Shown one piece after another: positions 1 through 8,558 of a stretch of 30,759 nucleotides of DNA. Location: the NCBI GenBank assembly GCA_024234855.1, contig JACKNN010000010.1, positions 1 to 30,759 of the forward strand, in the 5' to 3' direction. This DNA is from Pseudomonadales bacterium (GTDB taxonomy: Bacteria; Pseudomonadota; Gammaproteobacteria; Pseudomonadales; Halieaceae). The notes under the pieces are model-generated. The model was not told where the DNA came from and searched no databases. It saw only the letters and a program-made list of their open reading frames with translations. A program made the translations under genes and the position numbers. Position 1 is the first letter of the stretch, and each line of letters begins with the position of its first letter.

Positions 1-2940
1 GCACACCGCATCAACATTGGGTGGATGATTGAAACCGCCGACAAAGAGAATGTCGCTGGTCGCGGCAAAATCGTATGTCGCGGCCAGGCCCTCATCGAAC
101 GCATAAAGCGGTATCGCCCGTACATCGAGGTCCGGCCGCTGCGCCAGTATCTCGTCGACTTCCACCTGTGAGGGGTAGTAGATTTTATCTACCCGGTCGA
201 ACACCGCATACTCGCGCCGGCGCCACTTCTCGGCGCTCCTGCGAAGCTGTTCATCACCGACCACGCCATACTCGCGGCCAATGCGAAGGTAGTGCAGGTC
301 ATGCCCGAAAAAGACGATCCTGGGCCTGGTTTTAAGTCGCTCCAGGCTGGGCAGGAACTGCTCCGCGACGTGCGGGCGATGCAGGTAGATCACGTCGATA
401 TACGCGGCGTTGTCGCGCAGCCAGCGGTCCTGGTTGCGCGCCATATGCTCCCCCACCAGGACTTCCACACCCAACTGCTGCAGCGTCTGCGTATACGGCT
501 TATGGGGGAAAAAATTCGCGCCCAGGAACAACACCCGGTATCCCAGCTCCAGCATCAGCTGGACATACATGAAAGTAGAGCGGGAGCCGGCATCCTTATC
601 ATAGTGGGGCACATAGTGATCGATGAATAATACACAGCGCTGGTGGCGCGAGCGATCCCTGGCGAGGAACACGTGCTCCGCATTGGGAAAATGAAAAGCA
701 TCCAGTTCCCGCTGCCATTTTTCCCGGAACCTGGCCTGGTTGCTCACCTGGTGCTGCTTCACACCGCTGCCGAGATCGGTGCCGTTGCTGAGACCTTCAA
801 AATGGAACACAACGGACAGCGGCTGGTACACCACTTTGTAACCGGCATCGCGGGCGGCGAAAGCGAGGTCCGAGTCTTCGTAGTAGGCAGGAACGTAACG
901 TTCATCGAAACCAGCCAGCTGCTGCCACAGCTGCGCCCGTACCAGCAGGCAGGCGCCGGATACATAGTCGACCTCCCGGCGGTAATTGTATTCGGGCTTG
1001 TCCGGATCATCCATGCGGCCAAAATTCCAGGCCGAGCCGTCGCGCCACATGATGGCACCCGCCTCCTGCAACCGACCGTCCTCGAACAGCAACCTGGGGC
1101 CGACTATCCCGACGGATGCGTCGCTTTCCAGGGTATCGACCAGCGGCGCCAGCCAACCGGGGCAAACATAGGTGTCGTTATTGAGAAACAGGATATAACG
1201 GCCGCGCGCGGCCGTCGCGGCCGCATTGCAATTTCGCAGGAAACCCCTGTTTTTCTCGCCTCGAACGACTGTAATATTGTCGACCCTGTCGCCCAGGGTA
1301 GCCGTCAGGTCGGTTGAACAGTCGTCCGCAATAATGACCTCGTAGGGGACGTCCGCGGTGTTTTCCAGCAGCGATTTCAAACACCGCATGGTTACCCGGT
1401 ACTCATTGAATACCGGTACCACGATGGAGACCAGCGGCTGCCCGGCGCGCGGGAATACCAACCGCAGCTGGTCCAGGCTCGCGTCCAGCTGGTGCTCGAT
1501 AGCCATCAGGCCCTTGTCGGCATTGTCCGGAAAACGACTGTTTATCCACACCTCCAGGTCCTCGGGCCTGGAGGTCATGAAAACGGCCGCCGCGCGCTTC
1601 AGGCGCGGCAGGCTGAAGCTGCGCACCGAGCCCGCGGGATTGCGCACAATATAGGCGATAACATCGCGAAACAGCGAGGCCTTCCCGGGAGCCCGGGGCG
1701 TCGGCTCGGGCCCGGCCAGCCCGTGTTTGTCGACGTGGGCACGGGCGTCCGCCAGCACATCGTCGTAGCTGCTGTTCACCCCACGGCGCCGCGTGACAAG
1801 CTTGTAACAGGCCCCGGTGAACCGCCAGATGCCAGCCAGCAACGATTGCTCAAACTCCAGCAGCTTGCCGTAAGTCCGGCTCAGCTCGACAAAGAGGGCT
1901 TCGACTTTCTCCTGCAGGGCCGCCACCTGGGCGCGATAAGCGTCGCCCTCGGCCCTGTGCTGCTGCCGCAATTGACCGTGTCGCGCCACTTCCGCGCTGT
2001 GGGCTTCGGCGAGATCATCGTGTTCGGCCTCCAACTGCCGCAGGTGTTGCAGGCTCTCATCGCGCTCAGCCGTTCGCTGTTCGCACAGCCGGGTGATTTC
2101 ATCCAGCTCGATCCGGGTTTCGAGCACCCGTGCCAGCGGCGCCATGGCCGCGGCGAGATCATCCAGCCGCGGCAACAGGCCGGCATCGATGGCTGGCCGT
2201 TCCGGCAGGGTCGCGCCACTGCACAGGGCTTCGCAGTACCTGGCCAAGCGCTGTTGGGATGCACTCAACAGCGCGCTCGCGGTGGCGCTGCTCTCGTGCC
2301 GGGACTGACCCAGCCCCTGATCAAAGGTGACGAAGTCAGCGCTGTGGTCAAAACCGACACCCAGCCCGGCCAGCTCGGCCACCAGGCGAGTCAGACCGGT
2401 CCCGGGGTCCGCAGCGATCAACTCGAAAGAGACGCAAACGGCGTCGCGGCCCTGCAGGGCGGTGAGCGCCGACTGGTTATAGTACTCCCACAGCGCGAGG
2501 CCCAGAGCCAGGGGGAAGCCATTCCTGCGCCGCAGAGAGACGGCCACCGCAACCGGGTCGCGGTACACGAAGACCACAACGACGTCGCCCAGGGCTTGCT
2601 CCCATTGGGGCCAGGTTACTGCCAGCCTGGGGTCCTTGATCAACCAGCTGCGATTGGTGGGCAGTTGCGCCAGCACGGAGCGTATACCGGTGCTGTGGTT
2701 GGCCAGGGTTTGTATCTGGCCCTGGCAGCGGGAGGGGTTGTACCAGCTGGCGCCGGCGGAGGCGAGGATCTCATCGTTGAGCGCGACTACATCGCGCCGC
2801 TCCCAGAAGCCGTGGGGATTATCCTCCTGCCGGGCCAGCAGTGCCTCGGACTCGCCAACATGGACGCCTGCCGAGGCCAGCGCACCCGCCACCATTGACG
2901 TGCCGGAACGGTGCATTCCGAGGATGGCGATATTGCGCAT
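1..2940 (-). CDS. Sulfotransferase-like / coiled-coil / GT2 / second glycosyltransferase fusion protein (3' end cut by window)
   Basis: The frame is open from an ATG at 2940 to the window edge (980 codons, no stop), so the C-terminus is missing. Residues 1-190 resemble a PAPS-type sulfotransferase, with a GMHRSGTS phosphosulfate loop at 8-15, KDPR at 102-105 and YRDP at 126-129. Residues about 261-365 are rich in E, Q, R and L in a coiled-coil-like pattern. A GT2 (GT-A) domain starts near 501 (VSIVVPVFNE), followed by an ADDCSTD motif, NND at 587-589 as the metal/nucleotide-sugar site, and ED at 688-689. From about 758 a second, GT-B-like glycosyltransferase begins (RIVFFGHDLHYL). An AGGAG lies about 12 nt before the ATG. 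The likely role is assembly or sulfation of a surface polysaccharide or glycan in the cytoplasm; the acceptor is unknown. The domain order is read from motifs, and the function is inferred. Confidence 0.85.
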   Translation of the reverse strand, partial: MRNIAILGMHRSGTSMVAGALASAGVHVGESEALLARQEDNPHGFWERRDVVALNDEILASAGASWYNPSRCQGQIQTLANHSTGIRSVLAQLPTNRSWLIKDPRLAVTWPQWEQALGDVVVVFVYRDPVAVAVSLRRRNGFPLALGLALWEYYNQSALTALQGRDAVCVSFELIAADPGTGLTRLVAELAGLGVGFDHSADFVTFDQGLGQSRHESSATASALLSASQQRLARYCEALCSGATLPERPAIDAGLLPRLDDLAAAMAPLARVLETRIELDEITRLCEQRTAERDESLQHLRQLEAEHDDLAEAHSAEVARHGQLRQQHRAEGDAYRAQVAALQEKVEALFVELSRTYGKLLEFEQSLLAGIWRFTGACYKLVTRRRGVNSSYDDVLADARAHVDKHGLAGPEPTPRAPGKASLFRDVIAYIVRNPAGSVRSFSLPRLKRAAAVFMTSRPEDLEVWINSRFPDNADKGLMAIEHQLDASLDQLRLVFPRAGQPLVSIVVPVFNEYRVTMRCLKSLLENTADVPYEVIIADDCSTDLTATLGDRVDNITVVRGEKNRGFLRNCNAAATAARGRYILFLNNDTYVCPGWLAPLVDTLESDASVGIVGPRLLFEDGRLQEAGAIMWRDGSAWNFGRMDDPDKPEYNYRREVDYVSGACLLVRAQLWQQLAGFDERYVPAYYEDSDLAFAARDAGYKVVYQPLSVVFHFEGLSNGTDLGSGVKQHQVSNQARFREKWQRELDAFHFPNAEHVFLARDRSRHQRCVLFIDHYVPHYDKDAGSRSTFMYVQLMLELGYRVLFLGANFFPHKPYTQTLQQLGVEVLVGEHMARNQDRWLRDNAAYIDVIYLHRPHVAEQFLPSLERLKTRPRIVFFGHDLHYLRIGREYGVVGDEQLRRSAEKWRRREYAVFDRVDKIYYPSQVEVDEILAQRPDLDVRAIPLYAFDEGLAATYDFAATSDILFVGGFNHPPNVDAVC

Positions 2941-3021
2941 TGGCTGCAGTATTCTCCTGGAATTGAGTCCGAAAATGTCGCTCGCAACCGGCAGGCAACG
3001 AAGGCGGGAAATTAGCATACG

Positions 3022-3043
3022 CCGTGGATGTGGTCACCCACGG
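3022..3043. repeat. Short hairpin between the parvulin and glycosyltransferase genes
   Basis: Nine-base arms (one G-T pair) flank a four-base loop between the parvulin stop and the start of the downstream fusion protein. No T-tract follows on the minus strand, so it is not a standard intrinsic terminator. It could be a weak terminator, an mRNA-end stabiliser or an operator. The rest of 2941-3066 shows only the ribosome-binding site of the downstream gene. Confidence 0.35.
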
Positions 3044-3066
3044 TGCAGGGGCTTTCGGCCGATGGG

Positions 3067-4029
3067 TTAACCGGCCGGGTCGGGCGTGGGCGCAGGCTCC
3101 GGTGACGACTCGGGCTCAGGTTCGGGTTTGGGTTCGCTTTTGTACGGTGCGAACAACTCTTCCAGGGCGGCGCCATCCATACGCGCATTGTCGGTCAGCC
3201 TGAATTTGGCAAAATACTCCTTTTTGGCCAGGGTGCGGTACTCCCCCTCCAGGTCGGCCATGATGCGCGCTTTCACCTGCTCATAGGGCAGGTAGTGCTG
3301 CTCCTGGATTCCGTCCAGGCGGATAATATGCAGGCCGAACCGGGTATCAACCACTTCCGAGTAGTCGCCTACCTTCTCTATCTCAAACACGCCGCCGGTA
3401 TAATGAGGCTCAACGCCCTCCTCGCCCAGCATCATCCAGCGGTCGAACTTGCCACCGTTGTCCTTTGAGCCGGGGTCCTGCGAATAGCTTGTTACCATTT
3501 CCTCGAAGTTCGCACCCGCGCGCAGTTGCGCCAGCACTTCAGCCGCCTTGGCTCGCAAAGGCTCGCGATCACAGGTGCCTGCCATGCAACTGAACAGGAT
3601 ATGGCTGGATAGCCGGGTTTCCGGCACCAGGGCGTATTTGTCTTTCTGGGTGGTGTAGCGCTCCTGCGCCAGCTCGCTCATATCGGGCACTTCCAGCGTC
3701 TTGGTGAACTGGTCCAGCACAAAGTTCAGCTGCACCCGCTGGATCATGAACTGGTATTCCCAGTAGGCTTCCGGGTCCTGCTCCAGCGACAGCTTGTCCA
3801 CTTCCCTCGCCAGTTTCTTGCTCACCAGGGCTGAATTCAACAGTTCAAGGCGATCGCCTTCATCGTCGGCCGCCGACTGCAGCATCTGCGGTGTCCAGCG
3901 TTTCAGCAGTTGCTCAAGCTCGGGGCGGCTGATGGTGACGCCCTCGTCCTCCACGACCACCTGGGCCTGGAGTGCGGCGGGGAACAGGAGCAGCGCGAGC
4001 AGGGGCAGGAGTCTAGACAGGTAAAGCAT
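3067..4029 (-). CDS. Periplasmic parvulin-type peptidyl-prolyl cis-trans isomerase
   Basis: The product is 320 aa. Residues 1-22 form a Sec signal peptide with an ALQA-Q cleavage site. A helical SurA/PpiD-like N-terminal part (about 30-135) leads into a parvulin (PpiC/Rotamase) domain at about 138-240, with the SHILF start, the FEEMVTSYSQDPGSKDNGG segment and the FGLHIIRLDG end. Two cysteines (C148, C153) sit in the first loop and could form a disulfide in the periplasm. The last ~25 residues are a Pro/Glu-rich tail (EPKPEPEPE). Family members help outer-membrane or secreted proteins fold. The gene lies just downstream of an abundant-looking secreted protein, which may be a client (inference). 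A GAGG sits 8 nt before the ATG. It lies behind the terminator at 4053-4081, so it needs read-through or a promoter I cannot see. Which parvulin subfamily it belongs to is uncertain. Confidence 0.85.
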   Translation of the reverse strand: MLYLSRLLPLLALLLFPAALQAQVVVEDEGVTISRPELEQLLKRWTPQMLQSAADDEGDRLELLNSALVSKKLAREVDKLSLEQDPEAYWEYQFMIQRVQLNFVLDQFTKTLEVPDMSELAQERYTTQKDKYALVPETRLSSHILFSCMAGTCDREPLRAKAAEVLAQLRAGANFEEMVTSYSQDPGSKDNGGKFDRWMMLGEEGVEPHYTGGVFEIEKVGDYSEVVDTRFGLHIIRLDGIQEQHYLPYEQVKARIMADLEGEYRTLAKKEYFAKFRLTDNARMDGAALEELFAPYKSEPKPEPEPESSPEPAPTPDPAG

Positions 4030-4052
4030 AGGTAAATCCTCGGGTCACAAAC

Positions 4053-4081
4053 AAAAAAACCGGCACCCTGGGGTGCCGGTT
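4053..4081 (-). terminator. Intrinsic terminator of the surface-protein gene
   Basis: A perfect 10-bp stem (4058-4067 with 4072-4081) closes a four-base loop and is followed on the minus strand by seven T residues. It begins about 20 nt after the stop codon of the surface-protein gene. It ends 24 nt before the parvulin start, so it probably limits read-through into that gene. Confidence 0.9.
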
Positions 4082-4100
4082 CTGGTACTGCTATACCGCC

Positions 4101-5630
4101 TTAGTTGGAGGTGGTGTAGCTGTGCTCAACGATACGGCCGTAGTTGGCAGCCGGGTTGCTCGGGAAGTTACGCTCCCAGGCCACGAAACCGATCATCGGA
4201 ACAGCACCTGTTGCAGCGATGTCACAGCTCATGTAGGTCAGAGCAAGAGCCGGGTTGGGCGCGAAGCTGGCATTCGGCCAGCGACAGATGTCCAGGTTAC
4301 CGACCCTTGAGGAGACAGACACCTGTGCCCAACCGAAGGGCGCATCCACACCGCTGTCCACGGAGGTCACGACATTGGCATCCAGCACGGACTCATCGCC
4401 CCACTGAACCACGTTCACCTCACGCTGGAAGCGAGTGATGTTGGGCTGGCCGGGGATGGACGGAGACACCACCAGGCTGCCGGGGCCGGATACCGCGGTA
4501 TCCTCTTCACGGTCCCACGCTTTGAAATTCGCGGTTACGGGAAGATCGCGGGTATCACAGGCTACAGCAACTGCGGGCTGACCCTGGATGATGGTTGACG
4601 CGTTGCCGCAGACCGAGCCCTGGGTGGGAACATCACCACCGGTTGCCAGGTACGCAGGCAGGTTCAACATGGTGTACTGGCCGGGCAGGGTAACAACCCA
4701 GTCAGTGTTTACGCCGTTCGCCGGGTTCTTGGACCAGTCGTTCAGTACGGTCAGCACGCCCAGTACGTCGGTGTCACGCAGGTTATTGAACAGGTTACGG
4801 GGGGTGTCGACGGGCGAGCCACCGGTCAGGTCCGGGAAGTCAAAGCCGCGCATATCGCCGCTGAACGAACCGAATTCCTGGTTGGTCATCATGGCATCAT
4901 CGTAGAAGTCCTGAACGTGGACGGCGTTGTTACCGAACTCCAGGCCAGCCACTTCGTTACGGATGAAGTAGGACACTTTCAGGGCATTGCCGCCATCAAC
5001 ATAGGTGTTGGTGGTAAGCACCGGTGCACCGGCGACGATGTTCAGCTGAACTGTCTCGTTGCTGTTTACGTTACCGTTGACAACACCGGGTACGCCGTTG
5101 GCGAAGAAGTTGGAGGCAACTGCCACGCAATCCTTGGGAACGCCGGCACTGGTGTGCTTGGCATCACGCGCGATGGTGTAGGTCTCCAGTTCGGGAGAGC
5201 CCATGCCGATGACTTCGATGTAACCGCTGTCAGCGCCGCGGCGGTAGACCGGGCTCATGGTTACAGTGCCGTTGATGATAGGGGCAGTACAGGTGGTATC
5301 AGCGGTGTTCCAGGTGATGTCGCCATTCTCTTCACCGGTGATGAAACCAGTCCACTCATCGTACGGAGACATGATCAGGTTAAAGTCCATCGCGTCCATG
5401 GAGTCAGTGGCGCGACGCAGGCGCAGCTTGACTACCTGGGTTTGGGCGCTGGTGTTGATGATGTGAACGCCCGTGACGAAATCGCCAGCAGTGGTGTAGT
5501 AAGGCACCAGTGCCACATCGCCCAGGCCGTTGTTGGCAACGGCGGTCTGTGCGTTGGCCACGCCCGCGTAACCGGCGGTTACCGCTGCAACAGCAGCAGC
5601 AATGCCAAGAGGTTTAAAGATTGTTTTCAT
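4101..5630 (-). CDS. Secreted surface protein of unknown function
   Basis: The product is 509 aa from ATG 5630, chosen because an AGGAG lies 8 nt upstream and the first 28 residues form a clean Sec signal peptide (MKTIFKPLG... with an ANA-Q cleavage site). A start 14 codons upstream is also in frame but would put polar residues before the signal. The mature part looks beta-rich, is low in Lys, and has conserved-looking segments LGDVALVPYYTT near the mature start and DFNLIMSPYDEWTG near residue 100. It contains several Cys and no membrane segment. From memory, similar N-terminal motifs recur in secreted proteins of marine gammaproteobacteria, but I cannot assign a function. The promoter, ribosome-binding site and terminator are all strong, pointing to high expression. 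It could be exported by the neighbouring type II system, since it has the Sec signal such substrates need (inference). Confidence 0.85.
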   Translation of the reverse strand: MKTIFKPLGIAAAVAAVTAGYAGVANAQTAVANNGLGDVALVPYYTTAGDFVTGVHIINTSAQTQVVKLRLRRATDSMDAMDFNLIMSPYDEWTGFITGEENGDITWNTADTTCTAPIINGTVTMSPVYRRGADSGYIEVIGMGSPELETYTIARDAKHTSAGVPKDCVAVASNFFANGVPGVVNGNVNSNETVQLNIVAGAPVLTTNTYVDGGNALKVSYFIRNEVAGLEFGNNAVHVQDFYDDAMMTNQEFGSFSGDMRGFDFPDLTGGSPVDTPRNLFNNLRDTDVLGVLTVLNDWSKNPANGVNTDWVVTLPGQYTMLNLPAYLATGGDVPTQGSVCGNASTIIQGQPAVAVACDTRDLPVTANFKAWDREEDTAVSGPGSLVVSPSIPGQPNITRFQREVNVVQWGDESVLDANVVTSVDSGVDAPFGWAQVSVSSRVGNLDICRWPNASFAPNPALALTYMSCDIAATGAVPMIGFVAWERNFPSNPAANYGRIVEHSYTTSN

Positions 5631-5688
5631 ATGAGGAGCTCCTAATGTTTTCGATTTTTTACAACAATACACATGAATTGCTAGCGCT

Positions 5689-5716
5689 ATTATTGCCAGC
5701 TGCAGCCAGCTGTCAA
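5689..5716 (-). promoter_or_regulatory. Sigma-70 promoter of the surface-protein gene
   Basis: On the minus strand a perfect -35 TTGACA (5711-5716) is followed, 16 bp later, by AATAAT (5689-5694), five of six matching the -10 consensus. Predicted transcription starts near 5682, giving a leader of about 52 nt before ATG 5630. Confidence 0.7.
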
Positions 5717-5732
5717 CCAGAAACAGCCGCTA

Positions 5733-6185
5733 TCAGTAATTAGCGCTGTACCACCACTGACCGTCAATGTTTAACCATTTTTCACGGAAAGTGTACGGTA
5801 TGGCGCCAAGTGCCATAGATGCTGCAGAGGTTTGTTTGATCGGTTTGGACATGACCCTAACCGCCACACTCGCCACAGCTGCCCGCGCATCATAGTTAAG
5901 TACTTCGATGCCTGTCAACTCCCATTCCGTTGCATAGGAAAAATTACCTAGATACAGTGATTTAGAGAATATTCTTCGGAAAGCAGGTGTGGAGTACTCC
6001 CAGGTTTTCTCGAAGTCCCGATCGACCAGGGTCTGCCAGCGCTCCCGCACCCGCTGCTCCAGCGCGGCCCGCTCCTGCTCGGACAGTTGGTCCCTGTCGG
6101 CGCAACCCCCCAGCAGCACCGCAAGTAGCAGCACCAGCAGGGTGCCCGCGACGCCGGCCCGGATATCATGGAAGTTACGTAACAT
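5733..6185 (-). CDS. Small lipoprotein with NTF2-like features
   Basis: The product is 150 aa. The N-terminus has a hydrophobic segment (about 13-25) ending in an LGGC lipobox, so Cys28 should be lipidated. Residue +2 is Ala, which fits sorting to the outer membrane. The remainder starts with a charged helix (LSEQERAALEQRVRERWQ) and continues with WEYSTPAFRR and a C-terminal WLNIDGQWWYS strand, a layout typical of NTF2/SnoaL-like folds. That assignment is by eye only. It lies 96 nt after gspD but has its own promoter, so a link to the type II system is possible but unproven. It does not resemble the known secretin pilotins. Confidence 0.8.
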   Translation of the reverse strand: MLRNFHDIRAGVAGTLLVLLLAVLLGGCADRDQLSEQERAALEQRVRERWQTLVDRDFEKTWEYSTPAFRRIFSKSLYLGNFSYATEWELTGIEVLNYDARAAVASVAVRVMSKPIKQTSAASMALGAIPYTFREKWLNIDGQWWYSANY

Positions 6186-6219
6186 ACTGTGTTTATTACC
6201 CTTTTTGAACAGGGGCGCG

Positions 6220-6247
6220 ATTATACCCCACTACTGCCAGCATGCAA
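6220..6247 (-). promoter_or_regulatory. Promoter of the small lipoprotein gene
   Basis: On the minus strand a perfect TATAAT (6220-6225) lies 16 bp downstream of TTGCAT (6242-6247), a partial match to the -35 consensus. Predicted transcription starts near 6213, about 28 nt before the ATG at 6185. The site sits just after the gspD stop, so the lipoprotein can be expressed apart from the secretion operon. Confidence 0.65.
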
Positions 6248-6281
6248 GGCCGGCGCTGAGGGCCCGGCCGGGCTCTGCCTT

Positions 6282-8504
6282 CTATTTATGCGGCGGAAGT
6301 TCAATCAGCTCCATATGGCGAATCTGCTGGCGCATTTCCTGGCTGACCTCGCGCAGGTCCTGCTCACTGTAGAGCGCCTTGGGGGTGATGATGACCAGTA
6401 ATTCGGTGCGGCGGTCTTCTTTATCGGTAGTGCCGAAGAGCGGACCAATCAGCGGCAGCTTGTAGAGAAAGGGCACACCGGATTCGGCGTTGGTGGCATT
6501 TTCCCTGATCAGCCCCCCCAGCACCACCGACTCGTGGGAACGCACCGCCACCCGGCTCATGATACTGCGCTCCAGGAAGGCGCGCTGGCCGGTAGCGGAG
6601 TCGATGGCGCCGACATCCGTCACCGACTGCTCGATCTGCATGGTGACCAGGCCGCCGGCATTCACCGAGGGGCGCACATTAAGCTGGACACCGGTGTCCT
6701 TGTACTCCACCGACTGGGTCTGCACCCCGCCATCGGTCGTGGTCTGGGCGGAGAAAATGGGCACCTGGTCGCCCACGTGGATATAGGCGTCGTGGTTATC
6801 CAGCACCATGACAGAGGGGGTGGATATCACATTGATCAGGTTGTCCTCAGCCAGCGCGTTCAATACCGCATTGATATTCCCGGCGCTGTCAGCGACCGCA
6901 TAGGAAAAGCCGGGAACGGTGGCAGACAACACATCGGACGTGCCCTGCGTCAACAGGCCACTCCCGGTGTAGCCATCACCGAGGGCGTTGTTGAAGCTCC
7001 ACTCAAGCCCGTAACGCAACTTGTCGGTGAGTGTCACCTCCAGGATGCTGGCCTCGATGAGCACCTGGGTGGCCTCGACATCGAGTTGCTCCAACGCCGT
7101 CTTGATCACGCGGTACTGCAGGCCGGTGGAATAAATCATCAACGCGTTGTTCTCCTCGTCCGCCACCACCCGCACATTGCCCAGCAGCGAGTTGGAGCCG
7201 TCCGCGCCCATGGTCACGGTGGAGATGCTGCCACCCGTGTCCCCGCCCGCGTTATCACGCGAGGGCTGGAAATTGCCAATGGCACTGTTCGATGAGCCGC
7301 CGATCGTCTCGCGGTTCATGCCGGGCGCCACCGATGCATCATTGCCCGTACCGGGGGAATAAGCGTTGGAGCGGGAACTGTCGGTGCTTGACGACGGCGA
7401 CTGGGTCATCGAACCCGAGTAGATGCTGTTGAGCAAACTCGCCAGCCGCTCAGCCGTGGTATTCTGCACCGGGTAGACATACAGGCGCATATCGGCCTCG
7501 GAATAGTAGGCATCATCCATGCGCTCTATCCACTTCTGCACGATATCGAGATAGTGCGCCCGCGGCGTCACCACCAGGATACTGTTGAGGCGCGCGATGG
7601 GGATTACCCGGATCATCTGGGACCACTCACCGCCACCCTCGCCGTCCGGGCTGCCGCCACCGGCCAGCAGCGCTGCAAGCGCCTCGTCGACCTCATCGAC
7701 GCTGCTGTTTTTCAGGGGGAAGATCCCCACGGACATGCCGGCGAGCATGTCCACGTCGAACGTCGACACCATCTCGAGCCAGCCGTCCAGCTGCGCCCGG
7801 GTGCCCGCCAGCATCAACAGGTTGCGGACTTTATCTATCCGCACAAATGCGGCGGGGTCCGCCACCGGCTGCAGGATCTCGGCCATATTGGCCGCGCTGA
7901 TATACTGCAGCGGCACGATAATAGTGCCGAAACCCGGGCCCTTGCTGCGCGGGTTCTGTACACCGGGCGCGAGTTTGGCGCCGTTGGCCTCCCCGGTTAC
8001 GAGGTAGCGGCCGTCGCTGCCGCGTATCATCAGCACGTTGTTGGCCTTGAGCAGTGACTCCAGCACACCGAACAACTCGTCCCGGGGGATGGGCGTACGG
8101 GTGCGCAGGGTGACCTGGCCGTTGACCGGCTGGTCGACCACGTAATCCAGCTGCAGGATGTCCCCCATGATCGCGTGCATCACTTCGGACAGGGGCGCCT
8201 GCTCAAAATTGATGCTGACGTCCTCGCCCACAAACCGGATGGGCTCGACCACCGCCGGCATCTTCACCTGCCGGTCGGTACCGCGAAAAATGGTCGGGTC
8301 GCTGGACCTTTCCTCGTCGGCAGTGGATTGCGCCAGCTCGGCGGCGGACGTGGACAGGGGCGCCGCGGCATCCACCCTGGGTTTGGGCTGCGGCGTCTGC
8401 CCGGTGGGGGCGACAGCTGGTGACGCCGCGCCCTGGCCGGTGCCGGGTGTGGTGCAACTTGTCAGCAGCAGGCTCACTGCAGCGGCGGTAATATATTTCA
8501 GCAT
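6282..8504 (-). CDS. gspD: Type II secretion system secretin GspD
   Basis: The product is 740 aa from ATG 8504. It forms the multimeric outer-membrane channel through which folded exoproteins leave. A lipoprotein signal ends in LLTSC with Cys17. A low-complexity linker follows, then the N0 domain (starting VVEPIRFVGEDVSINF), two or three N-domains, a Ser/Gly-rich insertion (SSSTDSSRSN region), and the secretin domain with EASILEVTL, VGDQVPIFS, YKDTGVQLNVRP and VVLGGLIRENA near the C-terminus. An in-frame ATG at 8549, 9 nt after the gspC/N stop, would add 15 polar residues before the signal; I prefer 8504, where the lipobox is at a normal distance. It is the last gene of the operon, as in the Xanthomonas xps cluster. 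The lipidated N-terminus may help targeting to the outer membrane. Confidence 0.97.
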   Translation of the reverse strand: MLKYITAAAVSLLLTSCTTPGTGQGAASPAVAPTGQTPQPKPRVDAAAPLSTSAAELAQSTADEERSSDPTIFRGTDRQVKMPAVVEPIRFVGEDVSINFEQAPLSEVMHAIMGDILQLDYVVDQPVNGQVTLRTRTPIPRDELFGVLESLLKANNVLMIRGSDGRYLVTGEANGAKLAPGVQNPRSKGPGFGTIIVPLQYISAANMAEILQPVADPAAFVRIDKVRNLLMLAGTRAQLDGWLEMVSTFDVDMLAGMSVGIFPLKNSSVDEVDEALAALLAGGGSPDGEGGGEWSQMIRVIPIARLNSILVVTPRAHYLDIVQKWIERMDDAYYSEADMRLYVYPVQNTTAERLASLLNSIYSGSMTQSPSSSTDSSRSNAYSPGTGNDASVAPGMNRETIGGSSNSAIGNFQPSRDNAGGDTGGSISTVTMGADGSNSLLGNVRVVADEENNALMIYSTGLQYRVIKTALEQLDVEATQVLIEASILEVTLTDKLRYGLEWSFNNALGDGYTGSGLLTQGTSDVLSATVPGFSYAVADSAGNINAVLNALAEDNLINVISTPSVMVLDNHDAYIHVGDQVPIFSAQTTTDGGVQTQSVEYKDTGVQLNVRPSVNAGGLVTMQIEQSVTDVGAIDSATGQRAFLERSIMSRVAVRSHESVVLGGLIRENATNAESGVPFLYKLPLIGPLFGTTDKEDRRTELLVIITPKALYSEQDLREVSQEMRQQIRHMELIELPPHK

Positions 8505-8558
8505 GGAATGTCCCGGTCGTCCCGTCTGTTTTTGTTCTGGATATCGCATTATTCGTTT

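Noticed and set aside
1492..2898. 468-codon plus-strand frame, with similar ones at 292-630 and 643-1317
   Set aside because: They are shadows of the minus-strand fusion gene, whose translation carries clear sulfotransferase and glycosyltransferase motifs; the plus-strand products show none.
6246..6281. GC-rich hairpin directly after the gspD stop
   Set aside because: The stem is imperfect, no T-tract follows, and it overlaps the -35 of the next promoter; not called as a terminator.
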